From the NCBI RefSeq assembly GCF_030913365.1, contig NZ_CP133160.1:1426001-1490000 (forward strand): 64,000 nucleotides of DNA. Direction: 5' to 3'. Below the pieces are notes generated by a model. The model was not told the origin of the DNA, ran no database searches, and worked only from the letters and a program-made list of their open reading frames with translations. The position numbers and the translations under genes were made by a program. Source of the DNA: Stenotrophomonas sp. 24(2023). Its GTDB lineage: Bacteria > Pseudomonadota > Gammaproteobacteria > Xanthomonadales > Xanthomonadaceae. This document shows, one piece after another, positions 20,889-30,453 of this stretch; position 1 is the first letter of the stretch; the number at the start of each line of letters is the position of its first letter.

Positions 20889-20917
20889 TTGACAACGCTG
20901 TCAGCCATGGCTCCAAT
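20889..20917 (+). promoter_or_regulatory. TonB-receptor promoter overlapped by an operator
   Basis: A consensus -35, TTGACA (20889-20894), is followed after 17 bases by TCCAAT (20912-20917, four of six matches to TATAAT). The near-palindrome TGACAACGCTGTCA (20890-20903) differs in one base from the operator at 18033 and covers the -35, the expected position for a repressor. The gap to the receptor start (78 bp) holds nothing else definite. Confidence 0.65.
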
Positions 20918-20994
20918 CCGCCCGGGTGTGCAGTAGATCCGCGATTCACAGGACGCAGGAAAGTCACCAACGAATTCCCTGGGGAGGGAGCTTC

Positions 20995-23988
20995 ATGAAG
21001 ACGTACAAGGCAGTACCCCGCAAGACGATGCTCACTTCCGCGCTGCTTGCCGTCCTGGCCACGCCGGCCTGGGCGCAGGAATCACAGGCCGGCAAGGAAG
21101 GCATCGATCCGACCACGCTCGATACGGTGCAGGTCACCGGCATCCGTGGCAGCCTCACCTCATCGATGAACCTCAAGCGCGACAGCCAGGGCGTGGTCGA
21201 TGGCATCGTCGCCGAGGACATCGGCAAGTTCCCGGACACCAACCTGGCCGAATCGCTGCAGCGCATCAGCGGCGTGTCGATCGACCGCACCTCCAGCGGC
21301 GAAGGCTCCAAGGTGACCGTGCGCGGCATCGGCCCGGACTACAACCTGGTGCTGTTGAACGGCCGGCAGATGCCGGCGTCCAACCTCGGCATCGGCGGGG
21401 CCGGCCTGTCCAGTTCGCGCTCGTTCGACTTCGCCAACCTGGCCTCCGAATCGGTATCGGCGGTGGAGATCTACAAGACCGGCCGCGCCGACAACCCGGC
21501 CGGCGGCATCGGCGCCACGATCAACATCAAGACACTGCGCCCGCTGGAAGCCGAGCCGGTGATCAGCCTGGGCATGAAGGCGGTCAACGATTCGTCCAAC
21601 GACAACCTGCCGCGCACGCTGCAGGGTTCCAGCGTGACCGGCGAACTGTCGGGCATCTTCAGCCAGCGCTACGCCGATGACCGCTTCGGCGTGGCCCTCA
21701 GTGCCAGCCATCAGGAACGCGATTCGGGCTTCAACCAGGCCACCGTGGCCGAGGGCTGGGCCACCTTCCGCGGCAACGAAGCCACCGACGGCCGCGCCCT
21801 GCCGCTGCCGGGCCAGGGCTATTCGGACCGTATCACCAACCGGCCGGGCCCCAACGATGTCTATGGCCGGCCGCAGAACACCGCGTACAACGTCAACGGC
21901 ATCCAGCGCCAGCGCACCAACGGCCAGGCCACCTTCCAGTGGAAGCCGGCCGACAACGTGACCACCACGCTGGACTACACCTATGTCGAGAACAAGGTGC
22001 AGCAGCAGCGCAGCGAACTGTCGGTGTGGTTCAACTACGGCCCCGGTGACAGCACCTGGACCAACGGCCCGGTCTCGGCACCGATCATCTACAGCGAGGA
22101 CATGACCGGTTCGGACGTGTCCATGGGCGGCATGAAGCTGGCCACCAAGAGCACGATGAACTCGCTGGGCTTCAACGTGGACTGGGAAGTCAACGAGGCG
22201 CTGGACCTGTCCTTCGATGCGCACAACTCCACCGCCGAATCGCGGCCGGATGGCCCGTACGGCTCGGCCGGCGTGCTGGGCGTGGCCGCCTTCGTGCGTG
22301 GCAAGACCACCGTGGATTACAGCGGCGACCTGCCGATCATCCACATGGAGCTGCCGCCCGGTGGCGTGCAGCCGTCGCAGGCGCTGGTCACCGGTTCGGT
22401 GTTCCAGAACAGCTACAACAAGTCCAAGGTGGCGCAGTACCAGGGGCGCGGCACCTTCCGCTTCGCCGACTACGCCGCGCTGGATTTCGGTGCCGGCTTC
22501 GCCAAGGTGGAAAACCGCTCGGCCTCGGCCATCATGCAGCGCAACTCGTGGGGCGGCCTGGGCACTCCGGGCGACTACGATGACAGCATCTGGTACGCCG
22601 ACGACATGAGCCGCTACTTCAAGTCGTTCTCCGGGCACAACGATCCGCGCATGACCGGCCGCTTCCTGGTGTTCGATTTCGACCGCCTGCGCGAGCGCGC
22701 CGCCCAGGTCGGCACCCCTGGCGACCCGGCCTGCCCGACCTGTTACGTCGCACCGACCGAATACTCCGAGGACATCCGTACCACCGAAAAGTCCAAGAGC
22801 GCCTATGCGCAGTACCGCACGAGCTTCGACTGGTCGATGCCGCTGCACGTGGCGGTCGGCGTGCGCTATGAACAGACCGAAGTGGAATCGCTGGCGCTGG
22901 TCCGTGTTCCCACCGGCATCAGCTGGGGCTCGGCCAACGAGTTCAACATCACCTATGCCCCCACCGGCACGTTCGTCGGTGGCAAGGGCAAGTACGACTA
23001 CGTCCTGCCCAACGTGGACCTGAAGCTGGACATCAACGATGCGCTGGCGCTGCGCGGCAGCTACAGCCGCAGCATCGGCCGCCCGGGCTGGACGCAGATC
23101 CAGAGTGGCTCGCGCGTGGACGACATCGTGCGCACCCAGGGCGGTACCGGCTCGCGCGGCAACCCGGCGCTGGAACCGCTGGTGGCCGACAACTTCGACC
23201 TGTCGCTGGAGTGGTACTACGGTGAATCCAGCTATGCATCGCTCGGTTTCTTCCGCAAGAACATCAAGAACTTCATCAGCAACACCATCGTGCGCGAGAA
23301 CACCGGCACCCTGCACACGCCGGTGGGCGGCGCCTACTGGAACGAGGCACTGGCGTCGGGCTGCGGCGCGACCGACATGCCCTGCATCCGCGATTACATC
23401 TTCACCAACCATGCCGGTGCACCGGGCGTGAACTACACCGGCCGCAACTCGGCCGGGCAGATGACCGGCACCATCACCGGCCAGCCCGGTGACCCGGTGG
23501 CCGGCTTCGACACCACCGTGCCGGCCAACCAGCACTCCGACCACCTGCAGGGCTGGGAAGTGGCGGTGCAGCACCTGTTCGGCCAGTCCGGCTTCGGCGT
23601 GGCCGCCAACTACACCAAGGTGAAGTCGGGCCTGACCTTCGACAACCTCAGCCTGGGTGACCAGTACCCGATGATCGGCCTGAGCGATTCGGCCAACGTC
23701 GTGGCGTTCTACGAAAAGTACAAGTGGCAGATCCGTGCGGCCTACAACTGGCGCGACAAGTTCCTCAACGGCATCGGTGGCCAGGGCCCGAACCCGAACT
23801 ACACCGCGGCCTACGGCCAGGTCGATCTCAACATCAGCTACGCGGTCAGTGACCAGCTGACGCTGAGCCTGGAGGCGATCAACCTGACCGATGAGACCAT
23901 GCGCACCTACGCGCGCCACACCAACATGCTGCGCTACGCCACCCAGACCGGGCCGCGCTACATGTTCGGCGTCCGCTACAAGTTCTGA
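20995..23988 (+). CDS. TonB-dependent outer-membrane receptor (carbohydrate type)
   Basis: A 997-residue outer-membrane transporter. It has a signal peptide (MLTSALLAVLATPAWAQ), a TonB-box-like stretch LDTVQVTGIRGSL, a plug domain (VAEDIGKFPDTNLAESLQRI, VTVRGIGPDYNLVLLNGRQM) and a large barrel ending in aromatic YKF. The signature RISGVSIDRTSSGEGSKVTV and the length of about 1000 are typical of the sugar-related TonB receptors abundant in xanthomonads and Caulobacter. The ATG at 20995 has GGGGAGGGAG upstream. Neighbours (GH3, permease, LacI) suggest import of a glucan-derived oligosaccharide. A cupin-like protein gene follows. Confidence 0.93.
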   Translation: MKTYKAVPRKTMLTSALLAVLATPAWAQESQAGKEGIDPTTLDTVQVTGIRGSLTSSMNLKRDSQGVVDGIVAEDIGKFPDTNLAESLQRISGVSIDRTSSGEGSKVTVRGIGPDYNLVLLNGRQMPASNLGIGGAGLSSSRSFDFANLASESVSAVEIYKTGRADNPAGGIGATINIKTLRPLEAEPVISLGMKAVNDSSNDNLPRTLQGSSVTGELSGIFSQRYADDRFGVALSASHQERDSGFNQATVAEGWATFRGNEATDGRALPLPGQGYSDRITNRPGPNDVYGRPQNTAYNVNGIQRQRTNGQATFQWKPADNVTTTLDYTYVENKVQQQRSELSVWFNYGPGDSTWTNGPVSAPIIYSEDMTGSDVSMGGMKLATKSTMNSLGFNVDWEVNEALDLSFDAHNSTAESRPDGPYGSAGVLGVAAFVRGKTTVDYSGDLPIIHMELPPGGVQPSQALVTGSVFQNSYNKSKVAQYQGRGTFRFADYAALDFGAGFAKVENRSASAIMQRNSWGGLGTPGDYDDSIWYADDMSRYFKSFSGHNDPRMTGRFLVFDFDRLRERAAQVGTPGDPACPTCYVAPTEYSEDIRTTEKSKSAYAQYRTSFDWSMPLHVAVGVRYEQTEVESLALVRVPTGISWGSANEFNITYAPTGTFVGGKGKYDYVLPNVDLKLDINDALALRGSYSRSIGRPGWTQIQSGSRVDDIVRTQGGTGSRGNPALEPLVADNFDLSLEWYYGESSYASLGFFRKNIKNFISNTIVRENTGTLHTPVGGAYWNEALASGCGATDMPCIRDYIFTNHAGAPGVNYTGRNSAGQMTGTITGQPGDPVAGFDTTVPANQHSDHLQGWEVAVQHLFGQSGFGVAANYTKVKSGLTFDNLSLGDQYPMIGLSDSANVVAFYEKYKWQIRAAYNWRDKFLNGIGGQGPNPNYTAAYGQVDLNISYAVSDQLTLSLEAINLTDETMRTYARHTNMLRYATQTGPRYMFGVRYKF

Positions 23989-23998
23989 GCCTGGCAGG

Positions 23999-24024
23999 GC
24001 GGGGCCGGCCCATGCCGGCCCCGC
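23999..24024. other. GC-rich hairpin after the TonB receptor
   Basis: An 11-bp perfect stem GCGGGGCCGGC / GCCGGCCCCGC with loop CCAT starts 10 bases after the receptor stop. No T-run follows, so it is more likely a transcript stabiliser or REP-like element than a full terminator. Confidence 0.5.
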
Positions 24025-24096
24025 TGCATCCGCTTCCCCTGGCACGTTCGTGCCGCAACTGCGCTACCGTGGCCACTGGCCTCCCGACCTGCCGCC

Positions 24097-25113
24097 ATGC
24101 CTGCCCAGCCCGGCCCCATCGATGAACTGCACGGCCTGGATGTCGCCGGCCTGCGCGCGCAGCTGCCCGGCTGGACCACGCCGAAGGTGATCCGTGGGCT
24201 GGCCGCGCAGTGGCCGATGGTGGCCGCCGCACAGCAGTCCCCCGCGGCGGCCGCCACCTACCTGAAAGGGTTCGACCACGGCCAGATGCCGGTGACCGCC
24301 ACCACCGCGCCCCCCCACGAGCACGGTCGGGTCTTCTACGATGCGGACATGCGCGGCTTCAATTTCCGCCGCGAGCAGGTGCCGCTGAAGGTGGTGCTCA
24401 ACACGCTGCTCAAGTACGCCACCGACCCGGCCCCGCCGTCGATCTACGTAGCATCCACCACGCTGGACAGCTTCCTGCCCGGCTTCAACCAGGCCAACCC
24501 GCTGGATCTGGGCGTGGCCGACCCGCTGACCAGCATCTGGATCGGCAACCGCTCGCGCATCGCGGCCCACCAGGACGTGCCGGACAACCTGGCCGTGGTG
24601 GCCGCCGGACGCCGCCGCGTCACCCTGTTCCCTCCCGAGCAGGTCGGCAACCTGTACGTGGGGCCCCTGGATTTCACCCCGGCCGGGCAGGCCGTGAGCC
24701 TGGTCGATTTCGCCGCACCGGACCTGGCGCGGTTCCCACGCTTCGCTGATGCCCTGGCCCAAGGGCGGGTGGCTGAACTGGCCCCCGGCGATGCGGTCTT
24801 CATTCCCTCGCTGTGGTGGCACCACATGGAAGGGCTGGACGCGTTCAATGTCCTGGTCAATACCTGGTGGCGGCCGGTGCCGGCCTGGATGGACTCGCCG
24901 ATGAATGCGCTGATGCTGGCCATCCTGGCGCTGCGCGACCTGCCTCCGGCCCAGCGCGCGCATTGGCAGGCGCTCTTCGACCATTACGTGTTCCAGGCCG
25001 GCGACCACACCAGCAGGCATGTCCCGGCGCATGCACAGGGCGTGCTAGGGCCGCTGGATGCCGACAGCGCCGCGCGCGTGCGCGAGGTCCTGCAGCGACG
25101 CCTGCAACGCTGA
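24097..25113 (+). CDS. cupin-like (JmjC-type) protein
   Basis: A 338-residue protein of the cupin-like/Jumonji group, whose members usually bind Fe(II) and 2-oxoglutarate. An HxD metal motif is visible at His158/Asp160 (IAAHQDVPDN) and a distal His at 242 or 243 (SLWWHHMEGL). Such genes commonly follow large TonB receptors in xanthomonads and Caulobacter, as here with a 108-bp gap. The role in uptake is not known; hydroxylation of a partner protein is possible. No signal peptide is visible, so it is probably cytoplasmic. Confidence 0.85.
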   Translation: MPAQPGPIDELHGLDVAGLRAQLPGWTTPKVIRGLAAQWPMVAAAQQSPAAAATYLKGFDHGQMPVTATTAPPHEHGRVFYDADMRGFNFRREQVPLKVVLNTLLKYATDPAPPSIYVASTTLDSFLPGFNQANPLDLGVADPLTSIWIGNRSRIAAHQDVPDNLAVVAAGRRRVTLFPPEQVGNLYVGPLDFTPAGQAVSLVDFAAPDLARFPRFADALAQGRVAELAPGDAVFIPSLWWHHMEGLDAFNVLVNTWWRPVPAWMDSPMNALMLAILALRDLPPAQRAHWQALFDHYVFQAGDHTSRHVPAHAQGVLGPLDADSAARVREVLQRRLQR

Positions 25114-25233
25114 ACGCGCCACCCCGGCCGTCGCTTTCACCCTGTCCGGGGCCATTGTGGTGATAATGGCGCCGCTGTCCGCGTTCGTGCCAGTCGCGCT
25201 GCGGGTCCGCTCCAGTCCACGACACCCGCCCGC

Positions 25234-26811
25234 ATGCGCCCCATCTCTTCCCGCCTGAACCTGGGCACGCTGATCCTTGCCCTGGCCCTGCTCAGCGCCA
25301 TCATCGCACTGGGCAACACGTTGCTGGCCAGCTACCGCGTGCAGCGTGACCAGCTGATCGGCAACACCCTGGAAGCCAACCGCGTGTATGCGGCCAAGCT
25401 GGCCGAAACCACGCAGAATTTCCTGCTGGGCGCGCAGCAGCAGCTGGCCTACAGCGCGGCCCGCCTGGGCGAGGCCGGCATGGCGCCGGCCCAGGCACAG
25501 GACGAGGCCAGCCGCCTGCAGCTGCAGACCAGCAGTTTCAACTCGGCGCTGGTGGTGGATGACGGCGGCCGGGTCATCGCCACCTCGCCGCAGACGCTGC
25601 CCCTGAAAGGGAAAGTGCTCAACAGTGTCGGCAACAACGAGGCCCTGGCACGCCGCCAGCCGTTCATCAGCGATCCGTACCAGTCGGCCACCGGCCGGTT
25701 GCTGGTGGCCATGTCCCATCCCGTTTTCGACGCTGCCGGCCAGTACCGCGGCTACATCAGCGGCACCATCTACCTGCGCCAGCGCAGCGTGCTGCAGACC
25801 CTGCTGGGGCGCCACTACTACCGCGATGGCTCCTACCTGTACGTCGTGGACCGCCACGGCCGCCTGCTGTACCACATCGACCCGGCGCGGGTGGGCCAGT
25901 ACGCCACCGGCAACCCGGCCGTGGATGCCGTCGCGCGCGGCGAACGCGGGGCACGTCAGGTCCGCAACAGCCTCGGCGTGTCGATGCTGGCCGGCTACGC
26001 ACCGGTGCCTGCCACCGGCTGGGGCGTGGTGGCACAGCGCCCGACCACCGCCACCCTGGAACCGCTGTCGCGGCTGATGTCCTCGGTGATCTGGAACGCG
26101 ATTCCGCTCGGCGTGCTGTCGCTGCTGGTGACCTGGTGGTTCGCCCGGCGCATCTCGTTGCCGTTGTGGCAGCTGGCCAGCAACGTGCGGCGCGACGATA
26201 CCGGTTCGACCATCACCCGGGTCACCGGCATCCGCGCGTGGTACTACGAAGTGGCCCAGCTCAAGCAGGCGGTGCTGTACAGCATCAATGCCCTGCATGA
26301 GCGCATCGGCAAGCTCAACCGCGCCAGCCGCACCGACCCGCTGACCGGCCTGCTCAACCGCCGCGGCCTGCAGCAGGCCCTGGAGGCATGGCAGCTGCAG
26401 GGTCAGCCGTTTGCGATCGTCGCCCTGGACATCGACCGTTTCAAGGCGATCAACGACCGCCACGGCCACGACACCGGCGATGCGGCCATCGTGCACATCG
26501 CCGAGCAGATGCGCCGGCATTCACGCGAAGGCGATGTGCTGTGCCGCGCCGGTGGCGAGGAATTCCTGTTGCTGCTGCCGGGCGTATCGGTGGATGCCGC
26601 GCGCCAGGCCGCCGAACGCCTGCGGCGGGAGATCGCCGAGGAGCCCTTCGCACCGGTCGGGCAGATCACCGTCTCGCTGGGCGTGGCCCACTACCCCTCG
26701 TTCCACGTGGACAGCGAGCAGGCCCTGCGGCTGGCCGACAAGGCCCTGTACCTGGCCAAGGAACAGGGCCGTGACCGGGTGGTGGTCTACCCGTACGCCA
26801 GCGCGGACTGA
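25234..26811 (+). CDS. membrane-bound diguanylate cyclase with Cache-type sensor
   Basis: A 525-residue protein that should make cyclic di-GMP. It has a first membrane helix (about 8-30), a periplasmic dCache-like sensor (about 35-280; ALVVDDGGRVIATSP, YLYVVDRHGRLLYHI), a second helix (about 287-305), a short linker, and a GGDEF domain from about 365. The active-site motif is GGEEF at 440-444. The inhibitory I-site RxxD is present at 431-434, exactly five residues before GGEEF, so product inhibition is expected. The ligand of the sensor is unknown. The gene appears to be transcribed alone. Confidence 0.93.
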   Translation: MRPISSRLNLGTLILALALLSAIIALGNTLLASYRVQRDQLIGNTLEANRVYAAKLAETTQNFLLGAQQQLAYSAARLGEAGMAPAQAQDEASRLQLQTSSFNSALVVDDGGRVIATSPQTLPLKGKVLNSVGNNEALARRQPFISDPYQSATGRLLVAMSHPVFDAAGQYRGYISGTIYLRQRSVLQTLLGRHYYRDGSYLYVVDRHGRLLYHIDPARVGQYATGNPAVDAVARGERGARQVRNSLGVSMLAGYAPVPATGWGVVAQRPTTATLEPLSRLMSSVIWNAIPLGVLSLLVTWWFARRISLPLWQLASNVRRDDTGSTITRVTGIRAWYYEVAQLKQAVLYSINALHERIGKLNRASRTDPLTGLLNRRGLQQALEAWQLQGQPFAIVALDIDRFKAINDRHGHDTGDAAIVHIAEQMRRHSREGDVLCRAGGEEFLLLLPGVSVDAARQAAERLRREIAEEPFAPVGQITVSLGVAHYPSFHVDSEQALRLADKALYLAKEQGRDRVVVYPYASAD

Positions 26812-26843
26812 GCGGCCGGGAACAGGCCGACGCGACGGCCGGC

Positions 26844-27734
26844 TCAGCCCTCGGCCAGCGGCGTCAGCAGCTCGGGGCCCTTCCGGGTGCCGTCGACCAT
26901 GTACACGCCACCGGCCGGCAGCAGGTCAGAATCGGCCTGCGGCCGGTGCTCGGCCGGCAGCCACGGCGCGGCTTGGCGCGGGCCGGGGATATAGGCCTTC
27001 CAGCGGCCGTACTGTTCCTTCTTCGGGTTGATCGCGTAGGACACCGGCACCTGCACGGTCCAGAACGGCTTGTCCTTGTCCGCACCGGTGGTCGGCGGCT
27101 GGAACGTCCATTTCCGGGCGGCGGCCAGGCTGGCCTTGGAAAAGACCGTGCGCAGTTCGGCCATCGTGCGCTCCGGGCCGATGGAGGTCAGGTTGACCTG
27201 CTCCACCACCGCATCGGCCACGCGGCCGGCGCGATCGACCTTGATCGCCAGCAGCACCGTGCCCTGGCCATTGATGGTCAGCGCCGCCCCGGGATAGGCC
27301 GGCGGACGCAGCGACCCGGCCGTGACGACATCGGTCGCGTTGCCGTCGTACTGGCTGAAATCCACGCTGCGCAGCGCCACTTCGGTGCCGCCGTCGGGCA
27401 GTGCCTTGCCCAGCAGGCGCACCCGCATCCGCGCCTGTGCCGGGACCGCTTCGCCCTCGACCCGCGTTGGCTGGAAACGCCACGCCCCGACCGTCTTCTG
27501 GATGAAGGCTGCGATCTGGGGATCCACCTCGTCCGGGCGGTCCAGATGCATGCCTTCAACGGCGCCATCGATACCGATGGTGATCGCACCGCTCAGTACC
27601 ATCGTCGCTTCGGCGGTGGCACGCACCTGCCGCGTATTCTGCGCAGCGGCGCCATGTGACAGGGACAACAGGCCGGGACCGAGCAGCAGGGCCAGGGCAA
27701 GCAGACGGGGAGCAGGCATTTTCATCCATTCCAT
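26844..27734 (-). CDS. secreted TonB C-terminal-domain protein (energy-transducer-TonB-like)
   Basis: A 296-residue protein ending in a TonB-like domain (about 140-230: RPPAYPGAALTINGQGTVLL, KVDRAGRVADAVVEQ, AARKWTFQPPT). Classical TonB has an uncleaved N-terminal anchor plus a Pro-rich spacer. Here the N-terminus (RLLALALLLGPGLLSLSHGAAAQ) looks like a cleavable signal peptide and no Pro-rich spacer follows, so it may be a free periplasmic protein. The start could be 27734, 27725 or 27719 (three ATGs in a row of six codons); none has a strong ribosome-binding site. The residues around 35-130 match nothing I recognise. Function uncertain. Confidence 0.75.
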   Translation of the reverse strand: MEWMKMPAPRLLALALLLGPGLLSLSHGAAAQNTRQVRATAEATMVLSGAITIGIDGAVEGMHLDRPDEVDPQIAAFIQKTVGAWRFQPTRVEGEAVPAQARMRVRLLGKALPDGGTEVALRSVDFSQYDGNATDVVTAGSLRPPAYPGAALTINGQGTVLLAIKVDRAGRVADAVVEQVNLTSIGPERTMAELRTVFSKASLAAARKWTFQPPTTGADKDKPFWTVQVPVSYAINPKKEQYGRWKAYIPGPRQAAPWLPAEHRPQADSDLLPAGGVYMVDGTRKGPELLTPLAEG

Positions 27735-27792
27735 TGGGACAGCCGACTAGCGTACTGCAGCGGACGTGCGGAGGGACAGCATCACCCGGACC

Positions 27793-29523
27793 TCATGCCA
27801 GGCGATGGGACGCGGTGTAGGGGGGCGTATCGGGGTAATCATCCGCGGCGAAACGCTGCTGCAGCCCCTGCCACCACGCTGGATCGAACAGGTGCCGGTA
27901 GTGCTCGCGCACCGCCGCCAGCTCGGTGGCCGGCAGGCCCATGAACGGGCCGAAGCGTTCGGGAAAGACATCCTGCGGGCCGACATGGAACCAGGGTTCA
28001 TCGGCCAGCAGGTCCTCCGGCGTACGCGGCGCGGGCCAGCTGCGGAACACGCAGTCGCTGACCCGGCACAACTCGTCGTAGTCGTAGAACACCGCACGGC
28101 CATGGCGGGACACGCCGAAGTTCTTCGGCAGCATGTCGCCGGGAAAGATGTTGTTGCAGGCCATGTCGGTGATCGCCTGTGCATAGTCCAGCACCGCCGC
28201 CCGCACCGCCTCGCTGCCCTGTTCGCGCAGGTACAGGTTCAACGGGCGGAAACGCCGCTGCACGTAACACAGGCTGATCTCCACTTCGTCCCCTGCCACG
28301 CGCACGCTCTGCGCACACTGCTGCTGCAGCTCCTCCAGCAGTGACGGATCGAACCGCGCGCGCGGGAAGCGCAGGAAACGGTAGGGTTGCGCATCCAGCA
28401 GGCGGCCCACGCGATCGAGCGTGAACACCAGGGCGTACTTGTCTTCCACCTGTGCGCGCGACATCGCCTTGGGCCACGCGAAACGGTCGCGGATCAGCTT
28501 GAACACCAGCGGATAACTGGGCAGGGTGAACACGGCCATGACCATGCCGGGCGTTCCCTCCGCCCGCACCAGGCGCTCGCTGGCCTGTTCAGTGAAATGG
28601 CGGAAGAACGTCCGGTAGCGCTCGGTCTTGCCTTGTTTGGCACGCCCCAGCACGGTGTAGATCTCGTCGATGGGCTTGCCCGGCAGCAGGCTGCGCAGGA
28701 ACACCACCGCATCGCCCACGGTCGCCAGATCGGCGTGGAAATAGCTGCGCGACACGCCGAACAGGTGGGCCACGTCACGGCGGCGGGTCAGTACGGCATC
28801 GGCGCGCAGGCCCCTGGCATCGTTGACCAGGGCGATGACGCAGGGCGAGAAACGGTGCTCGCCGAACACACGGCCGACCAGGTAGGCACGGCGCTCGCGG
28901 TAGAACACCGTGTCCAGCAGCTCGATGCTGCGCACCGGTGTATCCCCCCAATGCGCCAGATCATCCTGCAGCCGCACGGCAATGGCCGCCGCGCAGCGCA
29001 GCTGGTGCGCATAGGGCACCTTGAAACGGTAGTCGGCCAGTACCCGCTGCAATGCCTCCACCGGGCGCGTGGGGGACACCGCATAGGTGTGGCGGGCCAC
29101 CGGATGGGTGATCGCATCGGACGGCTCGATGTCGAAGGCGATGAACTCCACCGCCGGGTCCACGCCACGGGTGGCGAACAGGCGCCGGGCCAGGGTGTTG
29201 TAGAACGTCTTGTACAGCTCGGCATCGATCAGGCCCTGCAGCAGCAGGGTGTAGCCGGCATGGACCTGCAGCCAGAGCGTTCGTTCCCCGATCGCATCGC
29301 CGGCCAACCGCCGCAGGACATCCAGGCTGCCGGCGATGCACTGGTCGTACAGCGCGATGCGTTCGACCGCATCCTGGCGTGCCCCCGCCCAGTCCTGCTG
29401 TTCGAAGCGCAGGCGTGCCCGTTGGGTAAGGGCGGCAAACCGCGCGTGGTAGTCCTCGAAGCCATCACGGACGGCCCGGGCAATACGCAGTGGCAGTTCG
29501 GGCACGGGTGCGTCGGTCACCAT
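27793..29523 (-). CDS. aceK: isocitrate dehydrogenase kinase/phosphatase
   Basis: A 576-residue bifunctional enzyme that in E. coli phosphorylates and dephosphorylates homodimeric NADP isocitrate dehydrogenase to control the glyoxylate branch point. Length matches E. coli AceK (578). Recognisable stretches include [19 protein letters not shown], the kinase-like core [19 protein letters not shown] and [14 protein letters not shown]. The ATG at 29523 has GGTGGGG upstream. Unlike the aceBAK operon of enterobacteria, no aceA or aceB is adjacent. The GTPase/roadblock module lies upstream on the same strand, with a REP element between. The only isocitrate dehydrogenase in view is the monomeric type. 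Confidence 0.96.
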   Translation of the reverse strand: MVTDAPVPELPLRIARAVRDGFEDYHARFAALTQRARLRFEQQDWAGARQDAVERIALYDQCIAGSLDVLRRLAGDAIGERTLWLQVHAGYTLLLQGLIDAELYKTFYNTLARRLFATRGVDPAVEFIAFDIEPSDAITHPVARHTYAVSPTRPVEALQRVLADYRFKVPYAHQLRCAAAIAVRLQDDLAHWGDTPVRSIELLDTVFYRERRAYLVGRVFGEHRFSPCVIALVNDARGLRADAVLTRRRDVAHLFGVSRSYFHADLATVGDAVVFLRSLLPGKPIDEIYTVLGRAKQGKTERYRTFFRHFTEQASERLVRAEGTPGMVMAVFTLPSYPLVFKLIRDRFAWPKAMSRAQVEDKYALVFTLDRVGRLLDAQPYRFLRFPRARFDPSLLEELQQQCAQSVRVAGDEVEISLCYVQRRFRPLNLYLREQGSEAVRAAVLDYAQAITDMACNNIFPGDMLPKNFGVSRHGRAVFYDYDELCRVSDCVFRSWPAPRTPEDLLADEPWFHVGPQDVFPERFGPFMGLPATELAAVREHYRHLFDPAWWQGLQQRFAADDYPDTPPYTASHRLA

Positions 29524-29556
29524 GTCCCCACCATACGCCAGCGTGGGGTGGCCTGT

Positions 29557-29612
29557 GTAGCGCCGGGCCCACGGGTGGGGTCCAGTGGACCGCCATCAGG
29601 CAGGCCCGGCGC
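29557..29612. repeat. GTAGCGCC-type REP element with long loop
   Basis: GTAGCGCCGGGCC (29557-29569) and GGCCCGGCGC (29603-29612) form a GC-rich stem around a 33-base loop that itself contains smaller palindromes (GTCCAGTGGAC). It lies between aceK and the roadblock gene. The GTAG end places it with the other Stenotrophomonas REP elements. Confidence 0.55.
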
Positions 29613-29627
29613 GGGCGGGCATGGCCC

Positions 29628-29987
29628 TCAGATCGACAGGTCGGCTTCCACGTCCTGCACCTTGCGGCGCGCCAGCGCCAGGTTGGACTTGGCGCGGTCC
29701 AGCACGATGTAGAAGAACAGGCCCTGCTTCTTCGCGACCGGGCGCATGATGTGGTACGCGCGGCCCAGCGAGATCAGGATGTCCTCGATGGTGTCGTTGA
29801 GGTTCAGCGATGCGGCCGTCTTCATCTTGGCGCGGATCACCTCGGTATTGCCGGCGGCCGCTACTTCCATGTCCATGCCGGCACCGGCCTCGCCCAGCAG
29901 CATGCCGCTTTCATAGTCGACCAGCGCTACCGCCTGTGCGCCATCGATCCCCATCAATGCATTCAGCGATTCGGTCAGTCCAGCCAC
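29628..29987 (-). CDS. roadblock/LC7-type protein, copy B of a duplicated pair
   Basis: A 119-residue protein, last gene of the GTPase module. It aligns end to end with the protein encoded at 32159-32518 (shared AQAVALVDYESGMLLG, DMEVAAAGNTEVIRAKMKTA and ISLGRAYHIMRPVAK), so the two are recent paralogues flanking the module. The roadblock fold is inferred from size, predicted alternation of strands and helices, and context. The GTG at 29987 is chosen because it aligns with the paralogue's GTG and has AAGGGG upstream; an upstream ATG at 30017 would add 10 unmatched residues. A likely role is partner or regulator of the neighbouring GTPase. Confidence 0.8.
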   Translation of the reverse strand: MAGLTESLNALMGIDGAQAVALVDYESGMLLGEAGAGMDMEVAAAGNTEVIRAKMKTAASLNLNDTIEDILISLGRAYHIMRPVAKKQGLFFYIVLDRAKSNLALARRKVQDVEADLSI

Positions 29988-30036
29988 GTTGCACCCCTTT
30001 GAGTTGGTTCGAGCCATCGTTCAGCCGCGGACAGGC

Positions 30037-30453
30037 TCACGGTCCGCGCAGTTCGGCCAGGATCGCCTGGCCACATTCCCGGGTCTGCCACAACACCTGG
30101 CCCATCACGCTGCGCTGGTCACAGGCGGCCATCAGCAGCAACGGCGCACTGCCCGGCCGCGGCATGGACAGCATCAGCACCTTGCCGCCATCGGCCTCGA
30201 GCATCAGCGTCTGCAGATCGCCCTGCGCCAGCTCACGCCCCACCGCTGCGGCCAGGCCCAGCATCGCGCTGGTCATGGCGGCCAGCCGCTCCGCCCGCCC
30301 CTGGCCACCGGCACTGACCAGCGCGAACCCATCCACGCTGGACAGCACCGCCGTGCGGATGCCCGGCACGCGGTGCAGCAGGTCCTCCAGCACCGGGACC
30401 AGGCGTTCACGCTGGGCCGGCCCGGGCAAGGGCTGTGCCTGGCCATCAGCCAT
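30037..30453 (-). CDS. roadblock/LC7 domain protein (MglB-like)
   Basis: A 138-residue protein with the roadblock pattern: VPGIRTAVLSSVDGFALVSA, a helix with AERLAAMTSAMLGLAAAVGREL, then LQTLMLEADGGKVLML. This resembles MglB, the GTPase-activating partner of MglA in Myxococcus. The ATG at 30453 overlaps the end of the GTPase gene by 8 bp, so the two proteins are probably made together. The upstream ATG at 30471 is possible but would deepen the overlap. It is distinct in sequence from the 119-residue roadblock pair flanking the module. Confidence 0.85.
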   Translation of the reverse strand: MADGQAQPLPGPAQRERLVPVLEDLLHRVPGIRTAVLSSVDGFALVSAGGQGRAERLAAMTSAMLGLAAAVGRELAQGDLQTLMLEADGGKVLMLSMPRPGSAPLLLMAACDQRSVMGQVLWQTRECGQAILAELRGP

